A stretch of DNA of 64,000 bases from Diphasiastrum complanatum (taxonomy: Eukaryota > Streptophyta > Lycopodiopsida > Lycopodiales > Lycopodiaceae), in NCBI GenBank assembly GCA_029204225.1, contig CM055113.1, positions 14,661,471 through 14,725,470 on the forward strand. The letters run 5' to 3'. A program made the position numbers and the translations under genes. The notes beneath the pieces were generated by a model. It was given only the letters and a program-made list of their open reading frames with translations, made no database searches and was not told the DNA's origin. Positions 22,129 through 33,469 of this stretch are shown here, one piece after another. Within the stretch, counting starts at the first letter, position 1; each line of letters opens with the position of its first letter.

Positions 22129-25100
22129 ATGGATACTTACCCTACATCTTCTGAGCCTCGCATACCATCTTCCACTTACCTTGACGAAGTACAACATGAA
22201 TTCCGAGATCATCTTAGGGAATCCATGAGTGATGTACGCACTGATTTACGCCAGGAGTTACGAGAGATGTTCACTACACTTTCTGCCCAGATTGCTACAC
22301 TATCATTACAGTCCAGTGTTTCTCCACTATCTCCACATGTTCCCCCATAGCGTACATTTCCACCACCCGAGACTCCTTAATCTTCTGGTCCTTTGCCACG
22401 AGACTTTAAGGATAAGGTTCAGCTTACTGTGTATTCTAGGTCATCCGATGGGAATGAACTCAAGAATTGGTATTCTAAGCTTGAGACCTACTTCCTTATG
22501 TTTCCTAAGACTGACATTCAGCGGATATATTTGGCTGCTTTACATTTGGAGGGCCGTGCTGCTACTTGGTGGCGCATGTTTCGCCAGACGGCTTCACACC
22601 CTGGCCTTGCTAGTTGGACAGAGTTTATGACAGCACTCCACCTAGCAATGATTGATCCTCAGTGGCTTATTCGACAGCGCGACATCTTTCGCAGTTTATC
22701 TCACACTGGTGACTTGGCTGCTTATACGACACGGTTTACAAAGCTTTCCTATCTATTCTCAAATATTTCTACATTGGAACTCATCTCTCGCTACGTTGCT
22801 GGTCTACGAGGCACACTCAGGTATGATGTTTCTTCTTTTTTTCCACTCACTCTTTCTCATGCCATATCCCTTTCTACCACACTGCAGCACAAGTACTCTC
22901 CCATCTCTTCCTCTGTTTCTCGTCCTTCGCGTCCTTTCACACATCCTATTTTCTCCTCTCCATCCTCTGCTAGTCCGACATTTGTCAGTTCACCTTCGTC
23001 CGCTCTTGCTTCTGCACCACGTCCTCCTTTTTCTTCTCGTCCTGTTTTTGTTCGTCGCTACTCACAGCCTGAGATGTCTGAGATCCGTGAAAAGCACTTA
23101 TGTTTCAACTATAAGAGTCCCGATCATATCGCCCATGATTGCCGACAGCCTGCCACTGCTACTGTTGTCTATTTCCATGATGTTGACACACTTGATGATA
23201 GTCCCGATTCTGCCATATGCCTTCATATTCTTGATGATGACCCACCTGTTGATCAGTTTTCTACACCCACTGAGCCTGTTCCTGATCCCCCTGATCTAGC
23301 TGTATGCCATGCTCAGCTTGCTTATGCTACTTGGGCCAGTAAGCCGGGTCCACGCCATATCCGTCTTCGCGTACGTATCACTGGTCGTGAGTTTATTGCC
23401 CTTGTTGACACGGGTAGCACTCACTCGTTTCTCAACAGTCATAATACTACATGCATTCATGCTATGCCAGTCACTACGCCTCATCCCCTGCATGTTGAGG
23501 TTGCCAGCACACACTCTTTTCCTAGCATGCAGATGTATCAACAACTTTCATATCGGATTGGAGACTTCCTTGGTCAGGCAAATTTTCATATTATTTCACT
23601 TACACGATACGATCTTATCGGTGCTGATTGGTTTGCATCCCTTGGTGCGGTTACAGTAGACCTCCAGCAGCAGACATTGACATTCTCTCATGATGGTACT
23701 CAGCATATATTTTTTGGTATTGATTCTCGACAGGACTATCAGCTTATTTTCGGGAAGCAGCTCATATGGAGCCTCCCAAAGGCCCATTGTGCAGCTATTC
23801 TTTCTGTTCAGCCAGTTCAGCCTATTGCGGATGCACCACCTTTGCCACAGGTATTTTCTGAACTGTTGCATGAATTTGAGCATGGTTTTAGAGAGCCGAC
23901 TCAGCTACCACCTTTACGAGATGTCAACCACCATATAGACCTTGTTTCCTTTGCATCACCTCCTTCTCATCCTCCTTTTCGTATGTCTATTGTTGAGCGC
24001 GAGGAAGTCCAGCGTCAGGTGTCTGATTTATTATGTCAAGGCCTTATTGTTCCTAGCCACAATCATTTTGGTGCTCCTGTTTTACTTGTTGATAAGAAGG
24101 ATGGTACTAAACGTCTATGTATCGATTATCGTGCTTTAAATAAACTTACTATCCGTAATCAGTACCCTATCCCTCATATGGATGACTTGTTTGACCAGTA
24201 GGGCCAAGCCAAGATCTTTTCTAAACTTGACCTTCGTTCCGGTTATCACCAGATTCGTATGCATCCTCCTGATGAGCACAAGATAGCCTTCCGTACCCAC
24301 TTTGGTCTGTATGAGTTTCGTGTCCTTCCTTTTGGTGTTACCAATGGCCCACCCACTTTTCAGAATGTCATGAATAACATCTTTCGTCCTCTGCTTGGAA
24401 AGTGTGTCATTGTTTATTTTGACGATATCCTCATTTATAGCACCACTCTCTCTCTTCATGTTCAGCACGTTCGTTCTGTTTTTGTTTTGTTAGTTACTCA
24501 TCATCTGTATGCTAAACATTCTAAATGTTATTTTGCTATTGTACAAATCAAGTTTTTGGGCTTCTTTGTTACTAATGGTACTGTTCGTCTCGACCCTCGT
24601 AAGGTCCGTTCTATTCTTTCATGGCCTGTGCCTGCTGATGTTCATGATGTTCGTATGTTTCTTGGTCTTGCTATCCATCTTCGTAAACCAGTTGCTCATT
24701 TTGCCACTCTTGCATCTCCTTTGCATGCTCTGTTGAAAAAGGAAATTTCGTTTGCTTGGACTCCCGCATGTCAGTCAGCTTTTGATACTTTGAAGGTTAA
24801 GCTTACCACTGCCCCTGTTTTATGTCTTCCAGATTTTTCCCAGCGTTTTGCTGTTGAGACTGATGCTAGTTCCACAAGATTAGGTGCTTTGTTACGTCAA
24901 CGTCAGTGTGTAATTTCATATGAATTATGTCGTCTTCGTTCGTATGAGCAGCGCTATTCCACTCATGAAAAAGAGTTGTTTGCTATCATTTTTGCTTTAA
25001 AGAAGTGGCATCATTATCTGTATCGTGTTTCATTTGATGTTTTTACTGATCACCAGTCACTTCGTTATTTGTATACACAAAAGGATCTTAGTGATTGTCA

Positions 25101-26320
25101 GTACCATTGGCTTCAGTTTTTACAGTCCTTTCATTTTGATATTCATTATAAGCTTGGTAAAAGTAACGCTGCTGCTGATGCTTTGTCTTGTTTACCTGCT
25201 CTTACTTACAGTCTTGTTACATCTCCCCACTCTTGGTATGATGATCTTCCTCAGGCTTATGCCACATGTCCAGACTATGTCGTCTACCTCTCGTCCTTCC
25301 TCTCACCCTCACCAAGTTTATTCCATTGTTAATCATCGTTTGTTTCACTATGTTTCGTTATGTATTCCCAACACTCTCGACATTCGTCCACACCTCTTTC
25401 TTGATGCCCATTCCTCTCCTGTTGGTGGCCATTTTGGTTTTCAGAAGTCCTTGTTCCGTTTGAAAGAACATTTTTATTGGCCTTCCATGAAGCGTGAGCT
25501 TTCCCACCTTATTCATACTTGTGATTTTTGCCTTCATCACAAGTATTCCGGTGAAAAATCTGGCGGTCTCCTTCAAAGTTGGCCTATTCCTTCCCGCCAG
25601 TGGACTGATATATCTATGGAATTCATTTTAGGTCTTCCCCGTACTCAGCGTGGTCATGACTCTTGTTTGGTAGTGCTTGATAGGTATTCTAAACAAGCTC
25701 ATTTCATACCAGTCAGACATACTATTACAGTAGAGCAGTGTGGTTGTATATTTATTTCTGAGATTTTTCGCTTACATGGTCTTCCACGATCTATACTTAC
25801 TGATCGGGATACCAAGTTTACATCAGGTTTTTGGACAGAGCTTATGCGTATCTTGGATGTTAGGATACTTATGGGCACTGCTTATCATTCTTCTGCGGAT
25901 GGTCAATCTGAGGTTATTAACCGGGTATTGGAGGATTATTTACAACATTATGTTTCTCCTTCTGGTCGTGATTGGGATTAGCATTTATGTTTGGCTGAGT
26001 ATAGTTATAACAGTTCTGTTAGTTCTAGCACAGGTGTTTCTCCTTTCCTGCTTGATCATGGATACTCACCAGTTCTACCCAGTATACCTGCTCCTCCAGA
26101 TGATGCATCTATTACTATTTCATCTTATCTTTCGAGTGCTCGAGAGATTATTACTAGAGCTGCTACTCATTTACAACATATTCAGCAGCAGTACATGACC
26201 ATTGTTGATCGTCATCGATGCCATGTTGAGTTTGCAGAGGGAGATACTATTTTTCTCCGGTTATGCTTTGCTCGCCATCGTTTTGTACAGGGTCTTGCTT
26301 CTACTGAGAATCTTGCGTCG
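22129..26320 (+). pseudogene. Gypsy gag-pol, interrupted by four stops and one frameshift
   Basis: Starting at ATG 22,129, domains run in the Ty3/gypsy order gag, protease, RT, RNase H, integrase. Gag has a capsid region (about codons 100-250) and a knuckle [14 protein letters not shown] whose second Cys is Tyr. The protease has [12 protein letters not shown] near 23,403. RT has [16 protein letters not shown] and the active site YFDD near 24,416-24,427. RNase H has ETDAS, HEKELFAI and TDHQSLRYL. The integrase has an HHCC-like region (HTCDFCLHH) and its core. Nonsense codons are at 22,348, 22,378, 24,199 and 25,979, with a frameshift near 25,290. The integrase runs out shortly before the truncated LTR. 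Not autonomous. Confidence 0.9.
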
Positions 26321-26331
26321 TGCTATTATAT

Positions 26332-26599
26332 ATATGGTTATATGTGGAGTGGGGGCCCGTAGGAGAGCGCACTATTTTCTCTCCACATTTTGCCTCCCTT
26401 TACTTTTGAATTCCTATTTTAGGGTTCATTGGTAGGGTATTTATAGGGGCATTTGTACACTCATTTTTCAGATTATTGATTGGTATTGCTTGGGCTCTTC
26501 GTGGGAGAACCTATTGTCTTGTCTATTGCTTGTAGGGCTTTAGTCTATTGCTGTCTTTTATGCTTCATTGATTCAACACCTGAGATTTTGATCATAACT
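26332..26599 (+). repeat. 3' LTR of gypsy element, 5'-truncated
   Basis: Matches 21,086-21,341 nearly base for base, with a 13-bp extra segment (ctccacattttg) in this copy. The join with the integrase end occurs at tatatatatggttatat, suggesting deletion between short repeats. Confidence 0.9.
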
Positions 26600-26604
26600 G
26601 GCTT
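26600..26604 (+). repeat. Right 5-bp target-site duplication of gypsy insertion
   Basis: GGCTT, identical to 20,885-20,889. Confidence 0.85.
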
Positions 26605-26940
26605 TGTCATTTCCATCCTGCAAAGATAATGAATTCATTCTTACCTTGGTGTGGAGCATCCTACACTCTTCAGCCACTAATACATTGTGAAGTTTTTCTA
26701 TAGTTGGCAAAGTGTCTTGGATGGCAAAACTTTGGACCAAATTTGTGAAATCATCTCCTAGACCATTAAGAATGATTTGGACAAGCTCTCCATCATGAAT
26801 CTTCTCTCCAATGGAAGCCAACTCCCTATTTAGAGACTTGATTCTAAGCACATAGTCTTGTGCACTCTCCTCACTGCTTCTCATGCTTTGCAAGATTTGG
26901 TTTCTAAGCGTGAGGACTCTAGAAGTGTTTCTTGAATCAT
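26600..26940 (-). pseudogene. Ty1/copia gag, upstream half (copia 4)
   Basis: The minus strand gives a copia capsid C-terminal region: SAQDYVLRIKSLNRELASIG, then LVQIILNGLGDDF, then LPTIEKLHNVLVAEE and NSLSLQDGNDKA. The last residues run directly into the frame at 20,884 if the gypsy insertion is removed. The upstream end becomes unrecognisable beyond about 26,940. Confidence 0.85.
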
Positions 26941-26944
26941 AGAA

Positions 26945-27475
26945 GCATTAACAATCAAAAGAATTGATCAACATTGAATCCAAGCCCACACGTGTGAACC
27001 ACAACCTGCTGTACGGCCTATAGACAGAAGTAGAAATCAATTTGGTTTCATTTGGATCACAAAAACTCAATGTACATAGTGAACTAGCTCGAGATTGCCA
27101 ATGAGCTCCAAAAATAATCTATCTCCTCACTATGGAGAGATGGAATACATAGCAAAAGTGACTTCCTTTGTAAAGTTAGGTGAATTTTCAGCATGTAAAA
27201 AGGAAGTTAACTCAGTCTTTTTGCCCTAAAATGAAACCCTATTCTATTTCCTAGAGTCATGCCTAGCAGGTGACTAGTTGGTCAATTTTTCACCTTAAAC
27301 TTATGTGTAGGTCCTATAATCTAGGAATCACTACCAAAATGACATGACCAACCCTTTAGACTTGATCTAACCTATAGTAGGGTAGGTTTCCCACGTGGCT
27401 CCATGGCCTCACACGTGTACGACCCACTTATGTACATTTTACATGATTCTACATGGTATTTGATCGGGCTAGATT
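26945..27475. other. No gene seen
   Basis: Mixed sequence with several acacgtgt words, probably element LTR or leader of copia 4. No coding signature. Confidence 0.3.
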
Positions 27476-27479
27476 TGCC

Positions 27480-27720
27480 AATTCGTCACAAAGATTAGCA
27501 CAAAAGTTCTTGGACTCATCTATTTTGTACTCTTCTTCATCATCACACTTCAACTTAATATCTTTTCTTGTCTCAGGTTTTTCAATTCTTCAACTAATCT
27601 TTTGAATGAGCCCAAATGCTTGTTTTTGTGCTTGAAGAAGTAGATGTAGATTTTTTGTGAGTGGTCATTCATGAATGTGATAGGTTACTTTGAATCTTCT
27701 ATACATTAGAGGATTTTTGA
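27480..27720 (-). pseudogene. Decayed Ty1/copia integrase remnant
   Basis: Minus-strand frames give FITFMNDHSQKIYIYFFKHK followed by SFKRLVEELKNL, resembling the copia integrase segment around the first catalytic Asp and its downstream helix. Stops are frequent. Only about 240 bp can be aligned by eye. Confidence 0.55.
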
Positions 27721-27899
27721 ATCCAAAAAAGACCCTATAAAAAATGCCACGTAAATTGACAAAGTTTATTAATGTAAATTACCAAAATAAATTCATCCTC
27801 TGCCCAAATGCTTTTTCATTTCTGCCCCCACTATTTTTTATGCTTAACCATTCTATGTACATTATAGTTTGTAGTTCATTAAAAATAGTAGACATTTTT

Positions 27900-28285
27900 A
27901 AATGTATCTCCGATTGAGACAAAAATTATACTGTTAAAAAGTGCTCGACGAGAGCTTTCCAACGGTATCCTACATGACCGACTTTTGAATAACCGTTCAA
28001 AAGTTATAGTTGGTCAACATTTAAAAAGACCCAATACCTCTTCTATGCATGGACAGAGGACCCTTTTGACCAAATATCGCATCTGTGCACAGATAGAGCA
28101 CCCTTTTAATGAGAGGGTACTCTATGGTCACACAGAAGCGATATTGGACTTTTAAAAAAAAAATTGATTGGCTATAACTTTTGAACGATAGCTCAAAAGT
28201 AGGTCATGTAGGGTACCGCTGGAAAGCTCTCATTGAGCGCTTTCCAACATTATAATTTCTTTTTGTCTCAATCGAAGATACGATT
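27900..28285. mobile_element. Fold-back (long inverted repeat) element
   Basis: The left arm (about 27,900-28,055), from tgtatctccgattgagacaa through agagctttccaacggta, tacatgaccgacttttga and gttcaaaagttatag to the region of aaagacccaatacc, returns as its reverse complement at about 28,140-28,285. The arms are roughly 130-150 bp, about 80% matching by eye, with about 85 bp between them. No ORF. This is typical of a MITE or fold-back element. Target duplications were not identified. Confidence 0.75.
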
Positions 28286-28639
28286 AAAAAATTATATTAT
28301 GTTTAATGATAAATTGCATATTACATTATGAATAACATGCATGCTTGCGGCTGTCCCGGACGCTGAATGATAGCATTATTAAGTAAACCTTTTTTTCAAT
28401 TTTAATGAGCTATGTTACGTAGATTTCAAATTTGAGTGTTTCGATTGGTCCGTGTGTAAGCAAAATTTGAGAAAAATTATAAAGAGAATCTTTACAAAGG
28501 GTCTCTTTTGAATTTAGAACTCATCTAATGTATGTTGTCTCCATCGGCTTGCATAGATCTATGCCCATTAGATCCAAGACATTCTAAGACACATATACCT
28601 AGGTTCTTAGGAACATTGCTTCTCAGTGCCATAAAGACG

Positions 28640-29450
28640 TGCATCACATTAAGTTAGCCCTACAAAATTGTTTATAGCTCTTTGTTGGCTAAGATGTTAA
28701 GATCATCTACTCCTTTGTGTCTCATTTGTCAATGTCAATGATAGTTCTTCAATGACTCTTGCATTGCCAATGCACATAACAAATTGTAATTCAATCCCTC
28801 CTTGAAGTTGATATTACTTAGTTCCCATTCACATTATGATTGCCATGATATCTCCTTCCCATCCAATTAAACAATAGTTCTCTCTAAAGGCAACTTCAAG
28901 ACCAACATTGTTGAGGGGTATTGACATTAACCTTTTTGCAATGTTGGAAACGTGCACAACATTACTCAAGATGGTTGTCCTTCCTTTCCTTATCCATAAG
29001 GAAACTAGTCCCATTACGATGGCCCAAATCATTCCATTGTCACCAAATAGCACTTCTTGAGTGCCAAAACAATGGTTCATATGTAAATTGCCCTTTAGTT
29101 AAGGGTCATATGAGATTTAGCACTAGAGTCTATGTACCACGATATATTCAAAAATGTGTTGGCTCCTTTCATTTCACTAGAAACTAGAATTGATCTATAT
29201 GAACAACTATTATCAGACCTAGTAGTGACCTCGATTGTGCACTACGCTTTTGCCACACCATCAATAGTACCACATCTTCATCTTTAGATTATGTTTCAAC
29301 AACATTTGCTTGCATGATGAACTTTTTTCTTAAGTCCTGTGCTTTCTTGGGGCATTCACAAGATGCGTACTAGTTTGTCACAATATTGGAACTTGATAAT
29401 GGTTTTCTTCCTCCATCTCTAAGTTTTTTTTTTCAAGCAATCACCTTTCA
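28640..29450 (-). pseudogene. Decayed Ty1/copia protease/pre-integrase remnant
   Basis: On the minus strand a protease-like WYIDSSAKSHM reading is visible near 29,130. It is followed by GDNGMIWAIVMG, VVHVSNIAKRLMSIPL and LEVAFRENYCLIG (29,030-28,830), the copia segment between protease and integrase. Stops and frameshifts separate the pieces. It is older than copia 4 and of a different subfamily. Confidence 0.65.
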
Positions 29451-29454
29451 ATTG

Positions 29455-30394
29455 GAAAAGCTAACATTGAAATGCATTTCATTGAAAGGAATATTGGCAG
29501 TGGAGGGTTAAAAATATTTCAAAATGCAGGCCAACATGCCAAGGGACATTGGCTGGTCCAAAAATGGACTTGACTTGCCCCTATGTGGCAGTGGGTGCCT
29601 GCCATGTCATTTGGCACAAAGTGGCAGGTGGATGTTAATGTGAAAGGGTGGGAGTCCCATTTTTTTGTCCTGAACCAATAAAAGAGCTCTATTTTAAATT
29701 TTGGACACCAAGGCATGTAGTGTGAAATGAACCTGAGCCTTTATTACTATTAACGAATGACCCTTGTTTTTTTAGTCACATGTCACGACAAATGACTAAC
29801 CAACCATGGTTGGAGTTGTGTTCAAGAATCAACACCCAAATCTCCACAACTTATCGTGTCCAAACAATGATAAAGAGTTTGACTTTTTTTTGTCTACATA
29901 TCCCACTCGGGGTGAAATGTTGGGCCTACTGAAAGACTGAATTGAGCTTGAGCAAAATCCTTTCAGTTGACTACCCAAGGACTCACGACACCTATCTCCA
30001 TGCAAGTTTCAAGCTAGCATCTTAACGCATTTCACTAGACTATGAATGCCAACAAGTGCCCATGTGAAGGTCCACAAGTAAGTGAGAGAGTGACGGCAGT
30101 GGCATTTAAAGCCCAGCCTATTTCATCCCCAGGCCATATTAACAACCTTTTACATAGAGGATGAAGGGCTGGGTGTGTAGGCCTGCTTCTCAATGTGACT
30201 GTGACACACAGCTCATAGTTATTCTGGCTTTTTTAGATGTACCTTCGGCCTGCAGGTAGTCTCGAAAATGAGCTGCATTTCTGACGATTCCTAGTCTCCT
30301 GAGCATGGCCTCTACGCACTCCGGAGAGCCATATCCTCCCCAAGCCTGATCGCCGCTCCCTTTTTCGAGAAATCTGGTTCTGGTAGCTTGTTTG
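29455..30394 (+). other. Intergenic region and probable 5' flank of the DUF247 gene
   Basis: No coding signature apart from short upstream frames: an ATG at 30,161 gives 36 codons ending near 30,260, and another follows near 30,269. If transcription starts upstream of these, they would be uORFs. A catttaaagcc word near 30,100 is a possible TATA variant. The start and promoter cannot be fixed from sequence alone. Confidence 0.35.
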
Positions 30395-31859
30395 ATGGCG
30401 TTCACAGTGCAGATAGATGCAGAAGCAGCAGCTCCCACTTCATTTCCGTGGAGACATATGATCTGGGTTCCAGGTGAATGGAGAGAGACGAACCCAAGTG
30501 ACTTTCTGCCCAAGGTGTTACCTCTCGCCTTTGAAAACAGGCAATTGGAGGAAAGTGTTTCACGGCATCAGCAACGCTTGAAGAGCACAATCAAGCATGA
30601 GTTTCTGGCATGGAAAAGAGAAGAGCCTGGAAACGATAGCTATGACTGGGATGCACATAAGCGCTTCCTAGAAATTGATGTAAAGCAGATGAGGGGTGTC
30701 TATGGGCTTGATAATACCACCGTAGATGATCAGACTGTGGAGGAGGTGCTTGCACTTGATGCACTGGTCGTGATATCCATTTTGATAATGTACTTTGGAC
30801 TGATAGGCCGACTAACTCAAAGATTCTATAACCCGGTCTTCTGTCATTTTGGTCTTCGAAGCTCCAAGCATCACATTCTGAGAGACTTATTTCTGCTGGA
30901 ACAGCAGCTCCCTGTGCCTCTTCTGCACAAGACCCTGAGTACCATTATCTGCGGCACTGAAGAAGCCATATCTGATCAGCTTAAAATAGTCCTTACACAA
31001 TTGCTGTTTTGGATATATCCTTTCAGAAAACCTGCGTTTCAGGATTTATCCCAGCATGCAAGAGGCAATGAGCTTACATTAGCTATCAATCATAGTTTGG
31101 ATAAGCTTCTAGAGTACCATCATCTGCTTGAGTGCCTGCACCAAGTTATTTGCACGGGTACACAAGAACAAAGGCTTCCTTTGTTGATTTCATCATATTT
31201 AAGGCCGGACATTGGCGTTTTTTCCACTCACCAAGTTCCTCCAGTTTCAGAGCTTAGAAAGGCTGGAATCACAATTAAATCAGGTAAGCACAGAACGAGT
31301 TTCCACTCTTTGAAGCTTTTGGGAAAAATAGCAACTGAATTAAAACATATGTGATATTACAGGAGCAGGGACTATAGACAAAGCACGATTTGAGGGAGCT
31401 ATTTTGAATCTTCCACAGCTGTCTGTTTATGACAACACAGCCTCTATTCTTCGAAATTTAGCTGCATTTGAGATACTTGTCTACCAGGATCCGCTCTATC
31501 TTTGCCCCTACCTGGTGCTACTGGGCAATTTGGCACAAACCAAGCAAGACGTGCAGCTGCTCATTAAGAACGATGTCATTGTGAACTGTCTAGGCAGCGA
31601 GTCTCAGATGAAGAAGATGCTGAATGGATTGTGTAGAAACATGCCTGTGTCACTTCGTGGAACATTAGAGTGGCACATGATGCTGTCAGACATCCAGGAA
31701 CACTACAAAAATGAGAGGCACACTCTGTTGAACGAGTTCAGGCAAACTTACTGCTCCAAGCCCTGGGTGATAGCCTCTACAACAGCCGCTGTCTTCCTTC
31801 TATCCTTGAGCTTTTTGCAGACTGTGTACACCACTCTCTCGTTTTATTACACATTTTAG
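30395..31859 (+). CDS. DUF247 (UPF0481) membrane-anchored protein
   Basis: Two exons, 30,395-31,283 and 31,363-31,859, joined across a 79-bp intron with GTAAGC donor and TTACAG acceptor, give 461 codons without a break. The domain is the land-plant family DUF247. Visible signatures are the acidic start of the domain (VEEVLALDALVVISILI), DLFLLEQQLPVPLL near residue 165, VPPVSELRKAGI near residue 285 just before the intron, and DNTASILRNLAAFE after it. A single hydrophobic segment (AAVFLLSLSFLQTVY) close to the C-terminus predicts a tail-anchored membrane protein. Molecular function is not known for most members; grass members act in self-incompatibility. Many family members lack introns, so the spliced structure deserves note. 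Start: first ATG of the frame, with a TTG codon before it. No lesions seen; probably functional. Confidence 0.92.
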
Positions 31860-32515
31860 AGGTTTTGGTTTTCCTAATATTGCATATGTACCTGCCAAAA
31901 ACCGTGGGTAAACTCTCATAGGCAGACCTGCAAGTCATTCTGATAGGCACATTCTTTCTATCATGATAAGGATCAGGTTGCGCCTAGGTATTGGAGCTGA
32001 ATTTTTGGAAGAAGAGATTCAATATTATGAGGCAGCAGAGAATTCAGAACACGTGCTTCCCGGAAATCCAACCACCATGGATACCCCACATCTAGGAAGT
32101 AAATGATGTATCAATGGGATGACACTGCTAGCAGTAGTCATGATCAGTGAGTGGAGAAGTGAAGGTAGAATCGTGAAAATGTAGTGAATCTGATCTTGTA
32201 AAGATACTCAGTGAATGGGAGCTATGAATCGTATGTAGCAGGAAGACTATGATCGATCAACTACAATGACTAAGATTATCATTGCTCATTATATGCATGC
32301 TACAATTCCAATCTAGTGTGTTAAGCAGCATTTTGTCCAGCTGAGCTGAAAGAAATAATAATAGCCTAGAAAAATGACCTTGAAAATTCTAATAGGTTTT
32401 TATGAGTGTGAACCACTTAAGGGCTGAACTAAATATTGTGTTATAGGTGCAAAGATTTTGGCTTATGTTCTTGTCACTTTTTAAGTATCCTAGATCTCAT
32501 GCCTCCATACACTCT
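31860..32515. other. 3' flank of the DUF247 gene; no further gene seen
   Basis: Probably contains the 3' UTR. No clear coding signature. Retroelement homology begins only near 32,520. Confidence 0.35.
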
Positions 32516-32519
32516 CATG

Positions 32520-32760
32520 ATGTTTTATTAGTTTCAAAAGAAGGATAGTGGTTGTAGGTTGTACATAGATTGTAGAACCTAAACAAGATAACCATCAACA
32601 GAGGAATGATTTGCTCAATCAATTACAAGGAGCTCACATGTTTTCTAAATTGGATTTTGAAGAGTGCATCAACCTAATGACACTGCAAATTTTGCATTCA
32701 AAACTATTCAATAGATGTTTGCCATGAGATTTCTAGTGCACCTTCCAAGTTCATGAGGCT
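32520..32760 (+). pseudogene. Decayed Ty3/gypsy RT fragment A
   Basis: Mixed frames give FQKKDSGCRLYIDCRTLNKI and LQGAHMFSKLDFEE, the conserved start of gypsy RT (kkDG...vDyRaLN...fskLDl). Frameshifts occur after each short block. Only about 80 codons remain. Confidence 0.65.
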
Positions 32761-32793
32761 AATCAATGGTGTATCCGGACTTGCACACATCCA

Positions 32794-32999
32794 AGCACAA
32801 AGTTGGCCTTTAGGACTAAAAGTATATGTTTACAGTCCTTCTAAGACAAGTAGAGGAAATCTCCAAGGCTCTATTCCCTATGAAAAACTGGTCCATAGCA
32901 CAGAGTTGGCCTTTAGGACTAAAAGTATATGTTCACAGTCCTTCCAAGACAAGTAGAGGAATTCTCCAAGGCTCTATTCCCTATGGAAAACAGGTCCAT
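32794..32999 (+). repeat. 103-bp tandem duplication
   Basis: Copies at 32,794-32,896 and 32,897-32,999, each from agcacaaagttggccttt (or agcacagagttgg) to ggtccat. They differ at only a handful of positions. Confidence 0.93.
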
Positions 33000-33039
33000 A
33001 GCATTACAAGACTTGCTATAGAAGTGTCTTGAAATTATG

Positions 33040-33290
33040 AATATAAAAAAATTGAGATCATTTCTTCCTCATAGAAAGGGCTTTGTTAAGCCACCAGTTC
33101 AGCTCACTTTTTAATAATTTTAAAGAATGACGATGGTTGAAGCTTGTGCATAAACCTTGGAGCTCAAAACAAGATAACCATTAACATTAGGTCTTATATG
33201 CATGCAATCAATGACTTTCTTGATTAATTCAATGAAAAAATTTCGATCCAAATTATCAAGATACAAAAAGTAAAAGAATGAGAACTAAAA
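33040..33290 (+). pseudogene. Decayed Ty3/gypsy RT fragment B
   Basis: Frames give a VKPPVQLTF block and a KNDDGWSLCINLGAQNKITI-like block, again the N-terminal gypsy RT region. This is a second, differently decayed copy placed directly after fragment A and the tandem duplication. Confidence 0.45.
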
Positions 33291-33298
33291 ATCAACCT

Positions 33299-33462
33299 CC
33301 AAATTTATAGTCATAATGGGAAAATGTGGTGTCAGCATTGCTTAGGAAATCATAGATGAAATGTATGTCCACATGTGTGTCCAAATTTATAGTCATAATG
33401 GGAGAATGTGGTGTCAACATTGCTTAGGAATTCATAGATGAAATGTATATCCACGTGTGTGA
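33299..33462 (+). repeat. 82-bp tandem duplication
   Basis: Copies at 33,299-33,380 and 33,381-33,462, from ccaaatttatagtcataatg to ccacatgtgtgt (or ccacgtgtgtg), with few differences. Confidence 0.93.
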
Positions 33463-33469
33463 CAACATC

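Larger units (their letters stand above)
20890..26599 (+). mobile_element. Ty3/gypsy LTR retrotransposon, recently inserted
   Basis: The 5' LTR (20,890-21,341) starts AGTTACGG and ends GATCATAACT. The primer-binding site TGGTATCAGAGC follows with no gap at 21,342-21,353. Gag-pol occupies about 22,129-26,320. The 3' LTR survives as 26,332-26,599, lacking roughly its first 196 bp and the polypurine tract. Its retained part is nearly identical to the 5' LTR apart from a 13-bp indel, so the insertion is young. GGCTT flanks both ends. The element sits inside the gag of a minus-strand copia element, whose frame is restored conceptually when it is removed. The LTR termini (AGTTA...TAACT) are not the usual TG...CA. 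Confidence 0.92.

Noticed and set aside
22652-23299. Hydrophobic frame of 215 codons within the gypsy gag-pol
   Set aside because: Shifted-frame shadow of the gag-protease frame; Leu/Phe/Ser-rich because of pyrimidine-rich codons.
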